NCBI RefSeq assembly: GCF_019222765.1
Contig: NZ_CP078145.1
Span: forward strand, 7,130,001-7,194,000
DNA: 64,000 nt
Source of the DNA: Nocardia iowensis
GTDB lineage: Bacteria; Actinomycetota; Actinomycetes; Mycobacteriales; Mycobacteriaceae
Direction: 5' to 3'
Shown: positions 27,463-36,652 of the stretch, in pieces
Position numbering within the stretch: position 1 is the stretch's first letter
How the letters are laid out: each line of letters starts with the position of its first letter
Notes under the pieces: generated by a model
Databases searched by the model: none
What the model was told of the DNA's origin: nothing
Seen by the model: the letters and a program-made list of their open reading frames with translations, nothing else
Translations under genes and position numbers: made by a program

Positions 27463-28851
27463 ATGAGCACTCGAGACAGCGCAACGAAGCGACGTCCAGA
27501 CACGTCCGCAGTCGGCCTCAACCACCCCAAGCGGGACTGGATGGGCGCGGCCATGCGGGTGATGACGACCCTTACCGGGTCGGAGCTCGCCGAGAAGTAC
27601 AACCTGCGCAAGCCGATCGAGCGAGTCACCTACGAGGGCACCAAGACCGGCTTCCGCACGCTCGGCGCCGCCACCCGTGCCTTCGCCAAGGTCACCGGCA
27701 GCGGTCAGCCGAAACGGCTGGCGCCGAACGAGTCGAAGAACAAGGACTTCTTCGACCTCACCCCCACCGACGAGCAGCAGATGATCGTCGAGACGGTGAA
27801 GGAATTCGCCGCCGAGATCCTGCGCCCGGCCGCCTACGACGCCGACGCCGCCGCGAAGGCCCCGCGCGATCTGCTGGAGCGCGCCGCCGAGCTCGGCATC
27901 ACCCTGATCAACGTGCCCGAAGAGCTGGAGGGTGCGGCATCGGAGCGTGGTGCGGTCACCAATTCTCTTGTGGCCGAGGCGCTTGCGCACGGCGACATGG
28001 GTCTGGCGCTGCCGATTCTCGCGCCGAGCGGCGTCGCGGTCGCCCTCTCCCAGTGGGGTACCGACGCTCAACAGCAGACCTACCTGCCCGCCTTCACCGG
28101 CGAGAACGTGCCGCAGGCCTCCGTGGTGATCAGCGAGCCGCGCGCACTGTTCGACCCGTTCGCATTGCAGACCAAGGCCGTTCGCTCGCCGAGCGGCTAC
28201 CGGATCTCCGGCGTCAAGAGCCTGGTGCCCGCCGCGGCGGACGCCGAGCTGTTCCTGATCGCCGCCGAACTCGACGGTCGCCCAGCGCTTTTCATCGTTC
28301 CGTCGGACGCACCCGGCCTGGTGGTCGAGGCCGACCCGAGCATGGGTCTGCGCGCGGCGGGCCTCGGTCGCCTGCTGCTCGACAATGTCGCGGTCGGCAC
28401 CGACGCGATCCTCGGCGACGGTGATGCCAAGCAGCGTGCCGAGGACTACGCCGACGCGGTTCGGCTCGCTCGCCTTGGCTGGGCTTCGCTCGCGGTCGGC
28501 ACCGGACAAGCCGTGCTGGACTACGTGGTTCCGTACGTGAACGAGCGGGTCGCGTTCGGCGAGCCGATCTCGCACCGCCAGGCGGTCGCCTTCATGGTCG
28601 CCAATATCGCGATCGAGCTGGACGGCCTGCGGCTGGTGACCCTGCGGGGCGCGTCGCGCGCGGAGCAGGGCCTGTCCTTCGCCCGTGAGGCGTCGCTGGC
28701 CCGAAAGTTGGCCACGGACAAGGGAATGCAGATCGGCCTGGACGGCGTGCAGCTGCTCGGTGGCCACGGCTTCACCAAGGAACACCCGGTCGAGCGCTGG
28801 TACCGCGACCTGCGGAGCATCGGCGTCGCCGAAGGTGTCGTGCTCATCTAA
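27463..28851 (+). CDS. fadE24: Acyl-CoA dehydrogenase FadE24
   Basis: The 462-residue protein closely follows mycobacterial FadE24 as I recall it: an extended basic N-terminus, then FDLTPTDEQQMIVETVKEFA, EALAHGDMGLALPILAPSGV, and the C-terminal end GLDGVQLLGGHGFTKEHPVE. It is an acyl-CoA dehydrogenase acting in beta-oxidation of an unknown acyl-CoA. GTG-ATG-ATG codons start at 27457; the last ATG is used here. It is followed after 33 bp by fadE23 and preceded by the twin operators. Confidence 0.92.
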   Translation: MSTRDSATKRRPDTSAVGLNHPKRDWMGAAMRVMTTLTGSELAEKYNLRKPIERVTYEGTKTGFRTLGAATRAFAKVTGSGQPKRLAPNESKNKDFFDLTPTDEQQMIVETVKEFAAEILRPAAYDADAAAKAPRDLLERAAELGITLINVPEELEGAASERGAVTNSLVAEALAHGDMGLALPILAPSGVAVALSQWGTDAQQQTYLPAFTGENVPQASVVISEPRALFDPFALQTKAVRSPSGYRISGVKSLVPAAADAELFLIAAELDGRPALFIVPSDAPGLVVEADPSMGLRAAGLGRLLLDNVAVGTDAILGDGDAKQRAEDYADAVRLARLGWASLAVGTGQAVLDYVVPYVNERVAFGEPISHRQAVAFMVANIAIELDGLRLVTLRGASRAEQGLSFAREASLARKLATDKGMQIGLDGVQLLGGHGFTKEHPVERWYRDLRSIGVAEGVVLI

Positions 28852-28884
28852 CCGGCCCGTTCCTTACTTTCCAGGAGACCTTCC

Positions 28885-30114
28885 ATGATCAACCTCGAAC
28901 TCCCCAAGAAGCTGCGGGCCAGCGCGAACCAGGCCCATCAGGTCGCGACCGAGATCTTCCGGCCGATCTCGCGCAAGTACGACCTCGCCGAGCACGAGTA
29001 CCCGGTCGAGCTGGACACCATGGCCGCCATGGTCGAAGGCCTCGCCGACTCCGGCACCCAGAAGATCGGCGGCGCCGCCGGTGGGCGGGAGGACGACAGC
29101 GAGTCGGACGTGCACGCCACCGAGCTGCTCGGAAACACCAACGGCGGCAATATGTCCGCGCTGTTGAATGCCCTGGAGACGTCCTGGGGTGACGTCGGCC
29201 TGATGCTCTCGATCCCCTACCAGGGTCTCGGCAACGCGGCCATCGCTGCCGTCGCCACCGACGAGCAGCTGAAGCGTTTCGGCAAGGTGTGGGCCTCGAT
29301 GGCGATCACCGAACCGTCGTTCGGATCCGACTCGGCCGCCGTATCCACCACCGCCGTGCTCGATGGCGACGAGTGGGTGCTCAACGGCGAGAAGATCTTT
29401 GTGACCGCGGGCCAGCGGTCCACCCACATCGTGGTGTGGGCGACGGTCGACAAGAGCCTCGGCCGCGCGGCTATCAAGTCGTTCGTCGTGCCGCGCGACG
29501 CTCCCGGTCTTTCGGTGGCCCGGCTCGAGCACAAGCTCGGCATCAAGGCCTCCGACACCGCCGTGCTGCTGTTGCAGGACTGCCGGATTCCGAAGGACAA
29601 CATCCTCGGCAGCCCGGAAGTCAACGTGGAGAAGGGCTTTGCCGGGGTCATGCAGACCTTCGACAACACCCGTCCGCTGGTTGCCGCGATGGCGGTCGGC
29701 GTGGCCCGCGCCGCCCTGGAGGAGCTGCGTGCCATCCTGACCGACGCCGGTGTCGAGATCTCCTACGACACCCCGCCGAACAACCAGCACGCCGCGGCCG
29801 CCGAATTCCTGCGCATGGAAGCCGATTACGAGTCCGCCTACCTGCTGTCGCTGCGCGCCGCGTGGATGGCCGACAACAAGAAGCCGAACTCGCTCGAGGC
29901 CTCCATGTCCAAGGCCAAGGCTGGCCGCACCGGCACCGACGTCTCCCTGAAGGCCGTCGAACTCGCCGGCGCCATCGGCTACTCCCAGCGCACCCTGCTG
30001 GAGAAGTGGGGCCGTGACTCGAAGATCCTCGACATCTTCGAAGGCACCCAGCAGATCCAGCAGCTCATCGTGGCTCGCCGGATCCTCGGCAAGACGAGTG
30101 CCGAGCTGAAGTAG
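28885..30114 (+). CDS. fadE23: Acyl-CoA dehydrogenase FadE23
   Basis: The 409-residue protein matches mycobacterial FadE23: YDLAEHEYPVELDTMAAMVE, the flavin/substrate stretch MAITEPSFGSDSAAVSTTAV, and the C-terminal DSKILDIFEGTQQIQQLIVA, whose FEGT carries the usual catalytic Glu region. It probably pairs with FadE24 in a mixed tetramer, as known for several actinobacterial FadE pairs; this is inference. A ribosome site CAGGAGA lies upstream, and a hairpin terminator follows. Confidence 0.93.
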   Translation: MINLELPKKLRASANQAHQVATEIFRPISRKYDLAEHEYPVELDTMAAMVEGLADSGTQKIGGAAGGREDDSESDVHATELLGNTNGGNMSALLNALETSWGDVGLMLSIPYQGLGNAAIAAVATDEQLKRFGKVWASMAITEPSFGSDSAAVSTTAVLDGDEWVLNGEKIFVTAGQRSTHIVVWATVDKSLGRAAIKSFVVPRDAPGLSVARLEHKLGIKASDTAVLLLQDCRIPKDNILGSPEVNVEKGFAGVMQTFDNTRPLVAAMAVGVARAALEELRAILTDAGVEISYDTPPNNQHAAAAEFLRMEADYESAYLLSLRAAWMADNKKPNSLEASMSKAKAGRTGTDVSLKAVELAGAIGYSQRTLLEKWGRDSKILDIFEGTQQIQQLIVARRILGKTSAELK

Positions 30115-30193
30115 TAGGTGGCAACGGCGGACTTGCTAGCACGCGAGCCTGCCGGGTTGATATCATGAAATCATCACGCGAGTGATGTCGAGC

Positions 30194-30226
30194 GGTAGGA
30201 CCGCCGCTGGTAACGACGGCCCTACC
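30194..30226. terminator. Bidirectional terminator after fadE23
   Basis: GGTAGGACCGCCG (30194-30206) pairs with CGACGGCCCTACC (30214-30226) with wobble pairs. A T-rich GGTTT follows. It also ends the 39-residue gene on the minus strand. Confidence 0.65.
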
Positions 30227-30233
30227 TGGTGGT

Positions 30234-30353
30234 TTACCTAGACCGCCAGACTCGGCGGACCAAGATGAGCGCCCCGGCGATTACGGCAGCACCTGTCAAG
30301 ACGATGCCGTAGTCGACCGGGGCCTTGCTCTTTCTCCGGCGATGTTTCGCCAT
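30234..30353 (-). CDS. 39-residue single-pass membrane protein
   Basis: ATG 30353 is preceded by an excellent AAGGAGGT. The frame reads MAKHRRRKSKAPVDYGIVLT, then a hydrophobic GAAVIAGALILV and RRVWRSR, ending TAA at 30236-30234. The basic N-terminus followed by one helix is typical of small inner-membrane proteins. No family is recognised. Confidence 0.7.
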   Translation of the reverse strand: MAKHRRRKSKAPVDYGIVLTGAAVIAGALILVRRVWRSR

Positions 30354-30707
30354 ACCCACCACCTCCTTCCTGGGCGCGATGTGTGGACCATGTCCATCGC
30401 CCCTCGGAAGGAAGTGAGCTCACAATACCTGCGTCTACCAACGACTTTCGGGCGCGTTCGCAAACTCGTGCGAATGCGCCCGTTTCACATTTTCCGGCCG
30501 TTCGCGCCTGGATTCCGTCCCAATTGTCGGTTCCGGTGTGGACACACCTTCGCCGAGATGCGCATAGCGGGAAAGGGACACATCAGTGCCGGATAGTGGA
30601 CCGGGCACATAATCGCTGGCAACGTAACGGCCTGCGTTTCTTGATCGACAAATTCAGCGGACGAATTTCTCTCGAGCTGTACCAGAGACCTCAAGGAGCA
30701 ACTGGAT
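30354..30707. other. 354-bp intergenic region with palindrome and strong hairpin
   Basis: No protein gene is convincing. The region has the perfect palindrome GTGAGCTCAC (30414-30423) and a hairpin with GGGCGCGTTCGCA (30450-30462) and TGCGAATGCGCCC (30469-30481), followed by a T-rich stretch. It could hold the promoter of the 39-residue gene, a small RNA ending at the hairpin, and the promoter of the secreted protein. Confidence 0.45.
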
Positions 30708-31340
30708 ATGGAACGACTGAGCGTGACGCGTCGCCTCGCTACCGTTTTCGCCGCCACCGCGGTAGTAGCGAGTGTTTTTTCCGGTAATGCCACTGCCGAA
30801 CCGGCGACGGTGGATTGGGCCGGTGCCGCCCAGCAGCTGCGGGCGGCGGCCGTGGGTAACCCCGAGGCCGAGCAGGCGGTGGATCGGCTGGTGGCCTCCG
30901 GGCAGGTGAACAAGGCCGGGCAGGTGGCACTGCCCGCGCAGCCGTTCCAGATTCCGGCGCAGTCGGATATCGGGCGCGGCGCTGGGCCGGGCGTCTACGG
31001 GTCCGGCATCGCACTCGGCCTCGACGGGTTCCGGTTCGGGTTCTTCGGCGGACCGGGCACGATCGCGCCGAACCAGGCGGGCGCCAAGCTGGAAGTGCTG
31101 TGGATCAACCTGTCCAACGGGCGCAGCGGCACCGAGGTGCTCTACGAGCACAACGACGTTCCGGTGGATACCACCATCAGGACCCGCCCGCTCGACACCG
31201 GCAGCGGCCTGATCGTGGCCGCGGTGTACGGCACCCTGTGGCACCGCTGGTCAGTGCCGGTGAGCGACGCGAACCCGGACGGATTCCAGTACCAGCGCGG
31301 CACCATCTCGGTCCCCTCGTTCGGCGCCGTCTACAACTGA
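30708..31340 (+). CDS. Secreted protein of unknown function
   Basis: The 210-residue product has a signal peptide (RLATVFAATAVVASVFSG, cleavage after NATA). Its mature part begins helical (AAQQLRAAAVGNPEAEQAVD) and continues as a beta-rich region with Gly/Phe turns (ALGLDGFRFGFFGGPGTIAP). It resembles small exported proteins common in nocardiae, which have no known role. ATG 30708 has AAGGAGC upstream. A strong hairpin follows at 31351. Confidence 0.75.
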   Translation: MERLSVTRRLATVFAATAVVASVFSGNATAEPATVDWAGAAQQLRAAAVGNPEAEQAVDRLVASGQVNKAGQVALPAQPFQIPAQSDIGRGAGPGVYGSGIALGLDGFRFGFFGGPGTIAPNQAGAKLEVLWINLSNGRSGTEVLYEHNDVPVDTTIRTRPLDTGSGLIVAAVYGTLWHRWSVPVSDANPDGFQYQRGTISVPSFGAVYN

Positions 31341-31350
31341 TCGACCGCTG

Positions 31351-31386
31351 CGACGGCCCCCACGGCACGGACCGTGGGGGCCGTCG
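31351..31386 (+). terminator. Terminator of the secreted-protein gene
   Basis: CGACGGCCCCCACGG (31351-31365) pairs perfectly with CCGTGGGGGCCGTCG (31372-31386). Confidence 0.8.
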
Positions 31387-31445
31387 CGTCCGCGGACCCG
31401 GATGACCTCTTGTCCGGAATTACGTAGTTCCGTAGCTTTTGTGGC

Positions 31446-31943
31446 GTGAGTCTGGAAGAGCGGGTTGCGGAACTCGAACGGCGGCTCAGTGACATGGCCG
31501 CCCCCAACGGCAACGGGCAGGAAGCGGCAACCGACCGATGGGCGGTGACCCGCCTGCACGACGAGTTCGTCGCGGCGGATGAGCCCAACGGCGGCGTCCT
31601 GTTCGCCGGTTCGGTGCGGCTGCCGACCGACGAGCACTACGGCTGGCAGGCGACCTTCACCACCGGGGACCTCATCGAGGACGACTGGGCCGAAACGGCG
31701 GAATGCCTTGCCGCGCTCGGGAATCCGGTGCGACTACGGCTATTGCGGGAGATCATGGGTGGCCGCAGGACGGCCGCGGAACTCGTCGGCCTCGAGGGCG
31801 TCGGCACGTCCGGGCAGGTCTATCACCATCTACGACAGCTTGCCGCCGTCGGCTGGTTACACACCGCGGGCCGCGGGCGTTTCGAAGTGCCCGCGGCCCG
31901 GGTGGTGCCATTGCTGATCGCATTGGCAAGCGCGCGGCGCTGA
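31446..31943 (+). CDS. ArsR-like winged-helix regulator
   Basis: The 165-residue protein has a short coiled N-terminus (SLEERVAELERRLSDM), a middle domain with aromatic beta strands, and a C-terminal ArsR-type winged helix (LAALGNPVRLRLLREIMGGR, then GTSGQVYHHLRQLAAVGWLH). No metal-binding Cys is present. GTG 31446 lies seven bases after TAGCTT (31433-31438), suggesting a leaderless message. Its target is not evident; the fadD genes follow. Confidence 0.82.
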   Translation: MSLEERVAELERRLSDMAAPNGNGQEAATDRWAVTRLHDEFVAADEPNGGVLFAGSVRLPTDEHYGWQATFTTGDLIEDDWAETAECLAALGNPVRLRLLREIMGGRRTAAELVGLEGVGTSGQVYHHLRQLAAVGWLHTAGRGRFEVPAARVVPLLIALASARR

Positions 31944-32046
31944 CGCGATCAGTTACCGACCGAGATTCAGCCGCACTCTTGGTCAACCGCTCGGCCGCTC
32001 GAAAACCCGCCCGCCGAGGGCGAAAAGTGAGAATCGTTTCCCAGTC

Positions 32047-32060
32047 TGTGACCTGTCACA
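32047..32060. promoter_or_regulatory. Perfect 14-bp palindrome upstream of first fadD
   Basis: TGTGAC and GTCACA flank CT. TACGGT (32072-32077) may be the -10 box, so a bound repressor would cover the -35 region of the acyl-CoA synthetase gene at 32147. Confidence 0.5.
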
Positions 32061-32146
32061 CTTTGGACTGCTACGGTGGGCCACGCAATGCCGTTCGAGT
32101 TCGCTAGGTCGAGTGCCGACGCGAGATTCTGGTGGAGGTTTTCGAC

Positions 32147-33772
32147 ATGAAGGTGGCGCACGCTTTAGAGGCCGTAAAGGCGCTCGGAGTGCTCCGGTCC
32201 CGGGGTGTAAGCGATCCGCGCAAGCCGCTGGAAACGCTGCGCACGATCAAGGAATCACAAATATTCGGCCCGCAGGCCACATTGATCCGGCATTCCGCGC
32301 GCATTGCGCCGGACTCTCCCGGCCTGGCCGACGAGCGCGGCGAACTGACCTACGGGCAACTCGACGAGCAATCGACCGCGATCGCGCGGGGGTTGCAGGC
32401 GGCGGGGATCACCGAGGGCACCGTCATCGGCGTGTTGGCCCGCGATCATCGCGGCCTGATCCTGTCGATGGTCGCCGCGAGCAAGCTCGGCGTTCGGGTG
32501 GCACTGATGAACACCGGCTTCGCCAAGCCGCAGTTCGCCGAGGTCTGCCAGCGCGAGAAGGTCAAGGCGATGCTGCACGACAGCGAGTTCCTCGGCCTGC
32601 TCGACGCGCTGCCCGCCGACCTGCCGCGCTTCCTCACCTGGGTCGACGAAGGCACCGAATTGCCCAAGGGCGCACAGACTCTCGACGATCTGGCCGCGGC
32701 CAACTCGACCGAGGAGCTGCCGAAGCCGAGCAAGCCGGGCGGCTTCATCATCCTCACCAGCGGCACCACCGGCCTGCCCAAGGGCGCCACCCGCGTCAAG
32801 GTGTCCCCGCTGGCCACCGCGCAGTTCCTCGATCGAATCCCGTTCCCCAGCAAGGGCGCCCAGGTAATCGTGTCGCCGATCTTCCACAGCACCGGGTTCG
32901 GCACCTGGCTGGTCGGTATGGCCATGGGCAATAAAGTGGTGGTGCGCAGGCGATTCGACGCCGAGGCCACGCTGAAGCTGATCGCCGATCACCGGGCGGA
33001 GATGCTGGTAGCGGTGCCGACCATGCTGCACCGGATGACCGAATTGGATCCCGCGATCCGCGCCAAGTACGACACCTCCTCGCTGAAGTGCATCCTGCTC
33101 GCGGGCTCCGCGTTATCGCCGGAGCTCACCGTCAAGGCGACCCAGGTGTTCGGACCGGTCCTGCACAACCTGTACGGCTCGACCGAATGTTCCGTCGCCA
33201 CCGTGGCCAAGCCGGAAGATCTGGCCGTGGCGCCCGGCACCGTCGGTCGCGCGCCGATCACCTGCGAGGTGCGGCTCTACGACGACAACGACAAGCAGGT
33301 CACCGCGATCAACACGACCGCGCGCATCTTCATCCGCAGCGGCACGCCGTTCGAGGGCTACACCGACGGTCGCAACAAGCAGATCATCGACGGCTTCATG
33401 TCCAGCGGCGATGTCGGCCACCTCACCGAGCACGGCCTGCTGATGGTGGACGGCCGCGACGACGACATGATCGTCTCCGGCGGCGAGAACGTCTTCCCGC
33501 AGGAGGTGGAGAACCTGCTGCTGGAGCGCCAGGACATCTTCGACGCGGCGGTCGTGGGGGTGGACGACGTGGAATTCGGTAAGCGATTGCGCGCATTCGT
33601 CGTTCCCGAGCCGGGACATACCCCTGACGGCGAGGAGATCAAGGCCTACGTCAAGAACAACCTGGCGCGCTACAAGGTGCCGCGCGAGGTGATCTTCCTC
33701 GACGACCTGCCCCGCAACCCGACCGGCAAGCTGCTGCGGCGGGTGCTGGTGGAGTACGAAGTGCCGGCCTGA
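32147..33772 (+). CDS. Fatty-acyl-CoA synthetase (FadD family), copy 1
   Basis: The 541-residue enzyme has the adenylate-forming motifs: P-loop LTSGTTGLPKGATR, YGSTECSVAT, the hinge VDGRDDDMIVSGGENVFPQE and catalytic lysine region PRNPTGKLLRR. It makes acyl-CoA through an acyl-AMP intermediate. The chain length cannot be told. ATG 32147 has GGAGG at eight bases. It is followed by a paralogue at 33944 that shares most motifs, so the pair arose by tandem duplication. Confidence 0.9.
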   Translation: MKVAHALEAVKALGVLRSRGVSDPRKPLETLRTIKESQIFGPQATLIRHSARIAPDSPGLADERGELTYGQLDEQSTAIARGLQAAGITEGTVIGVLARDHRGLILSMVAASKLGVRVALMNTGFAKPQFAEVCQREKVKAMLHDSEFLGLLDALPADLPRFLTWVDEGTELPKGAQTLDDLAAANSTEELPKPSKPGGFIILTSGTTGLPKGATRVKVSPLATAQFLDRIPFPSKGAQVIVSPIFHSTGFGTWLVGMAMGNKVVVRRRFDAEATLKLIADHRAEMLVAVPTMLHRMTELDPAIRAKYDTSSLKCILLAGSALSPELTVKATQVFGPVLHNLYGSTECSVATVAKPEDLAVAPGTVGRAPITCEVRLYDDNDKQVTAINTTARIFIRSGTPFEGYTDGRNKQIIDGFMSSGDVGHLTEHGLLMVDGRDDDMIVSGGENVFPQEVENLLLERQDIFDAAVVGVDDVEFGKRLRAFVVPEPGHTPDGEEIKAYVKNNLARYKVPREVIFLDDLPRNPTGKLLRRVLVEYEVPA

Positions 33773-33786
33773 GTGCGGACGGGCGA

Positions 33787-33813
33787 CCCCTACTGGTTAC
33801 CCACCGGTAGGGG
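33787..33813 (+). terminator. Hairpin terminator between the two fadD genes
   Basis: CCCCTACTGG (33787-33796) pairs with CCGGTAGGGG (33804-33813), and TTGTT follows. The two synthetase genes are therefore probably separate transcripts. Confidence 0.65.
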
Positions 33814-33943
33814 TTGTTGAGATACGTGACACACCGGGTTACAGATGCTTGCTATTGTTAGCGACAGCACTGGATCCCGTAGCTGCGGTCCGCACCACCC
33901 ACCGGCTCTCTCCCGGGTGGGACCGCCGGAAGGTTGTTGTCGA

Positions 33944-35602
33944 ATGGTTGTCTCCTTCCCCGCGTTGAGTGGCACTGCCCGCAAGGCCGGAGTTTTCGCC
34001 CTCGGCGTGAACGTCATGGTCAAACGGCGGCTGTTCAATCCGCTCCGCCCTGACCACGCCGCACGGTCGGCGTTCAACGTGCTCAAGTTCGGCCCGTTCG
34101 CCGGGGTCGTCATGCACGCCGCACAGACCAGACCCGGGGCGGGCGCCATCGTCGACGAGGGCGGTGAACTGACCTTCGGCCAGCTGAACGAGCAGTCGAA
34201 CGCCCTGGCTCGCGGCCTAGCGGCGCAGGGTTTGCAGCCCGGCGACGTGGTCGCGGTGCTCGCGCGCGACCACCGCGGCATGGTGTTGAGCCTGCTCGCC
34301 GCGGGCAAGCTCGGGGTGCGCACGGTGCTGATGAACACCGGGTTCGCGAAGCCGCAGTTCGCCGACGTGGCCGCCCGCGAAAAGGTGAAGGCGGTGCTGC
34401 ACGACAGCGAGTTCCTCGACCTGATGAGCGCCATCCCCGCCGCTATTCCGCGGGTGCTCACCTGGGTGGACGCGAAGGACAATGCCGACCCGGCGATCCC
34501 GACGATCGAGTCGGTGAGCGCTGGCCAGTCCACCGACCCGCTGCCCGCGCCCGCGAAGCCGGGCGGCATGGTCATCCTGACCAGCGGCACCACCGGAACT
34601 CCCAAGGGCGCGCCGCGCGACCGGGTGAGCCCGTTCGCCTCGGCCCAGTTCGTCGACCGGGTGCCGCTGCCGCACAACGGCACCATGATCATGGCGGCGC
34701 CGATCTTCCACGGCACCGGGCTTTCCCAGTTCACCATCGGCCTGGCCCTAGGCAACCGGGTGATCTTCCAGCAGCGCCGTTTCGATCCGGAGCAGACGCT
34801 GGCGAATATCGTGAAGTACCGGGCCGATTCGCTGGTCGTCGTGCCGACCATGCTGCAGCGCATCCTCGACCTCGGCGACGAGGTGCTCGCCAAGTACGAC
34901 CCGAGCACCATCAAGGTGATCTTCGCGGCGGGCTCGGCGATCGCGCCGGACGTCGTCACCCGGACCCTCGATTACTTCGGCGACAGCCTCTACAACCTGT
35001 ACGGCTCCACCGAATGCGCCGTCATGACGGTCGCCACCCCCGAGGACCTGCGAAAGGCGCCGACCACTGCGGGCAAGGCGCCGGTCGGCATCCGGATCGT
35101 GCTGCTCGATGAGAACCGCAAGCCGATCACCGAGCCCAACGTCACCGGCACCATTTTCGTCGACAACGGCTTCGCCTTCACCGGATACACCGACGGCCGG
35201 ACCAAGGAGGTCGTGGACGGCATGATGTCCAGCGGCGACGTCGGGCATTTCGATGCCGAGGGCCTGCTGTACATCGACGGCCGCGACGACGACATGATCG
35301 TCTCCGGTGGCGAGAACGTCTTCCCGCTGGAAGTGGAGAACCTGATCGCCGGACGCGAGGACATTTTCGAGGCCGCGGTGGTCGGCGTGGACGATCGCGA
35401 ATTCGGCAAGCGGCTGCGGGCGTTTGTAGTGCCAGGCCCCGACTCCAAGCGGGATCCGCAGGAGATCAAGGACTTCGTCAAGGCGAACCTGGCCCGCTAC
35501 AAGGTGCCCCGCGAGGTCATATTCCTCGACGAGCTCCCCCGTAATGCCACCGGCAAGCTACTGCGCAAGCCATTGATCGAGATGGAAATCGACCCGAGCT
35601 GA
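33944..35602 (+). CDS. Fatty-acyl-CoA synthetase (FadD family), copy 2
   Basis: The 552-residue enzyme has LTSGTTGTPKGAPRDRVSPF, LYGSTECAVMTVATPE, RDDDMIVSGGENVFPLEVEN and NATGKLLRKPL. It shares many stretches with the copy at 32147, such as VLMNTGFAKPQFA-type sequence and ARYKVPREVIFLD. ATG 33944 with GGAAGG is chosen over the longer frame from 33845. GCTA-TTGT-TAGC at 33851-33862 is a small palindrome in its leader. Different fatty acids or different regulation are likely. Confidence 0.88.
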   Translation: MVVSFPALSGTARKAGVFALGVNVMVKRRLFNPLRPDHAARSAFNVLKFGPFAGVVMHAAQTRPGAGAIVDEGGELTFGQLNEQSNALARGLAAQGLQPGDVVAVLARDHRGMVLSLLAAGKLGVRTVLMNTGFAKPQFADVAAREKVKAVLHDSEFLDLMSAIPAAIPRVLTWVDAKDNADPAIPTIESVSAGQSTDPLPAPAKPGGMVILTSGTTGTPKGAPRDRVSPFASAQFVDRVPLPHNGTMIMAAPIFHGTGLSQFTIGLALGNRVIFQQRRFDPEQTLANIVKYRADSLVVVPTMLQRILDLGDEVLAKYDPSTIKVIFAAGSAIAPDVVTRTLDYFGDSLYNLYGSTECAVMTVATPEDLRKAPTTAGKAPVGIRIVLLDENRKPITEPNVTGTIFVDNGFAFTGYTDGRTKEVVDGMMSSGDVGHFDAEGLLYIDGRDDDMIVSGGENVFPLEVENLIAGREDIFEAAVVGVDDREFGKRLRAFVVPGPDSKRDPQEIKDFVKANLARYKVPREVIFLDELPRNATGKLLRKPLIEMEIDPS

Positions 35603-35785
35603 CCGCCCGAACACCCGATTTCCCGTACCCGAGAGCGCAGGCGATTCGGCGTGCGGGAGGTCGGGGGTGGAGCGGCTGTGATGCGCACGTGATCGGCGCG
35701 GGCGAAAATCTAGATCGGTTTCCGGCAGTATTTCGGCCGTTTGTCTGGGGACAGATGGGCGCAATTCGTCGGCTACTATCAGCGC

Positions 35786-36346
35786 GTGAGTATCGAGTTC
35801 GGCCGGTCTGCTGCGGGGCAACGCAGCGCCGTCGCGCGTGTGCGCGGCGGTTCGGCGGGCGCGATCTCGGGGACCATTTCCGTTGCGGCCCATGGCTGGG
35901 CGTCCGCGGGCAGCTGGCCGGACACCACCACCCTGGCCTTGCTGGCGGCCGCCTCCGCCGTGATCGGTGCGCTGGTGGCCGGCCTCGCGCCGCTGCGTGA
36001 CACCTCCGCCGGGCTGATCACCGCGCTCGTCGCCGGGCAGCTGCTCGGGCACGTGACCATGGGATTCGGCTCGGGTCACCTTCATCACGGCGATGCCCAG
36101 CTGACTCCGGCGATGCTCACCGCCCACCTGCTCGCGGCCATTGCCGCCGCCGCGGTGATCCGTGGCGCGGAAGCCGCCTACCGGTCCGGCACCGCGGTGC
36201 TCTTCCGCGTCCTTCGTCCGCGGCACCCCGCGCCCGTCGCCGACCCGGCCGCGCTGCGCATCACCCACCGTGACCGCGTCATCCTGCGCATCTTCGCCAC
36301 CGAATCACTTCGCCCACGGGGTCCACCGGTCGCCCTCGCGAGCTGA
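35786..36346 (+). CDS. Four-helix membrane protein with His-rich loop
   Basis: The 186-residue protein has about four membrane helices (LALLAAASAVIGALVAGLAP, TAHLLAAIAAAAVIRGAE). A His-rich segment (LLGHVTMGFGSGHLHHGD) could touch a metal. GTG 35786 follows TACTAT (35774-35779) by six bases, so it is probably leaderless. It precedes the PepSY protein by 306 bp on the same strand; the two may belong to one metal-related function. No family is recognised with certainty. Confidence 0.65.
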   Translation: MSIEFGRSAAGQRSAVARVRGGSAGAISGTISVAAHGWASAGSWPDTTTLALLAAASAVIGALVAGLAPLRDTSAGLITALVAGQLLGHVTMGFGSGHLHHGDAQLTPAMLTAHLLAAIAAAAVIRGAEAAYRSGTAVLFRVLRPRHPAPVADPAALRITHRDRVILRIFATESLRPRGPPVALAS

Positions 36347-36652
36347 CTTCACCTAAACACCCGGTACCGAAACGCGCGTGCCTTTGCGAACACAGCTCGC
36401 GCCCCAGAACATTCAGCGCATCATCGCGGACGTCATCCATTGGCCTTCGGAGATAGCTCGGGACACACGTCGCGGTTACTCACAGAGGCAACTTTGCCGA
36501 CCCTCGAGCTTTCTCGTATGCCGCCTCGGACAGCCGCGTAATCGATGAATCCTGTCGCCGACGACGTGCCGTTGCACGCGTATCGCGTGCCGCCACTCGC
36601 TCTTCGAGCGAGACTCCCCCACCCCACCGGGTTCCCCGACCTGCAGAAACGA

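Noticed and set aside
32047..32060. A CRP-type site (TGTGA-N6-TCACA)
   Set aside because: The spacing between TGTGA and TCACA is four bases, not six, so it is listed only as a palindrome for an unknown regulator.
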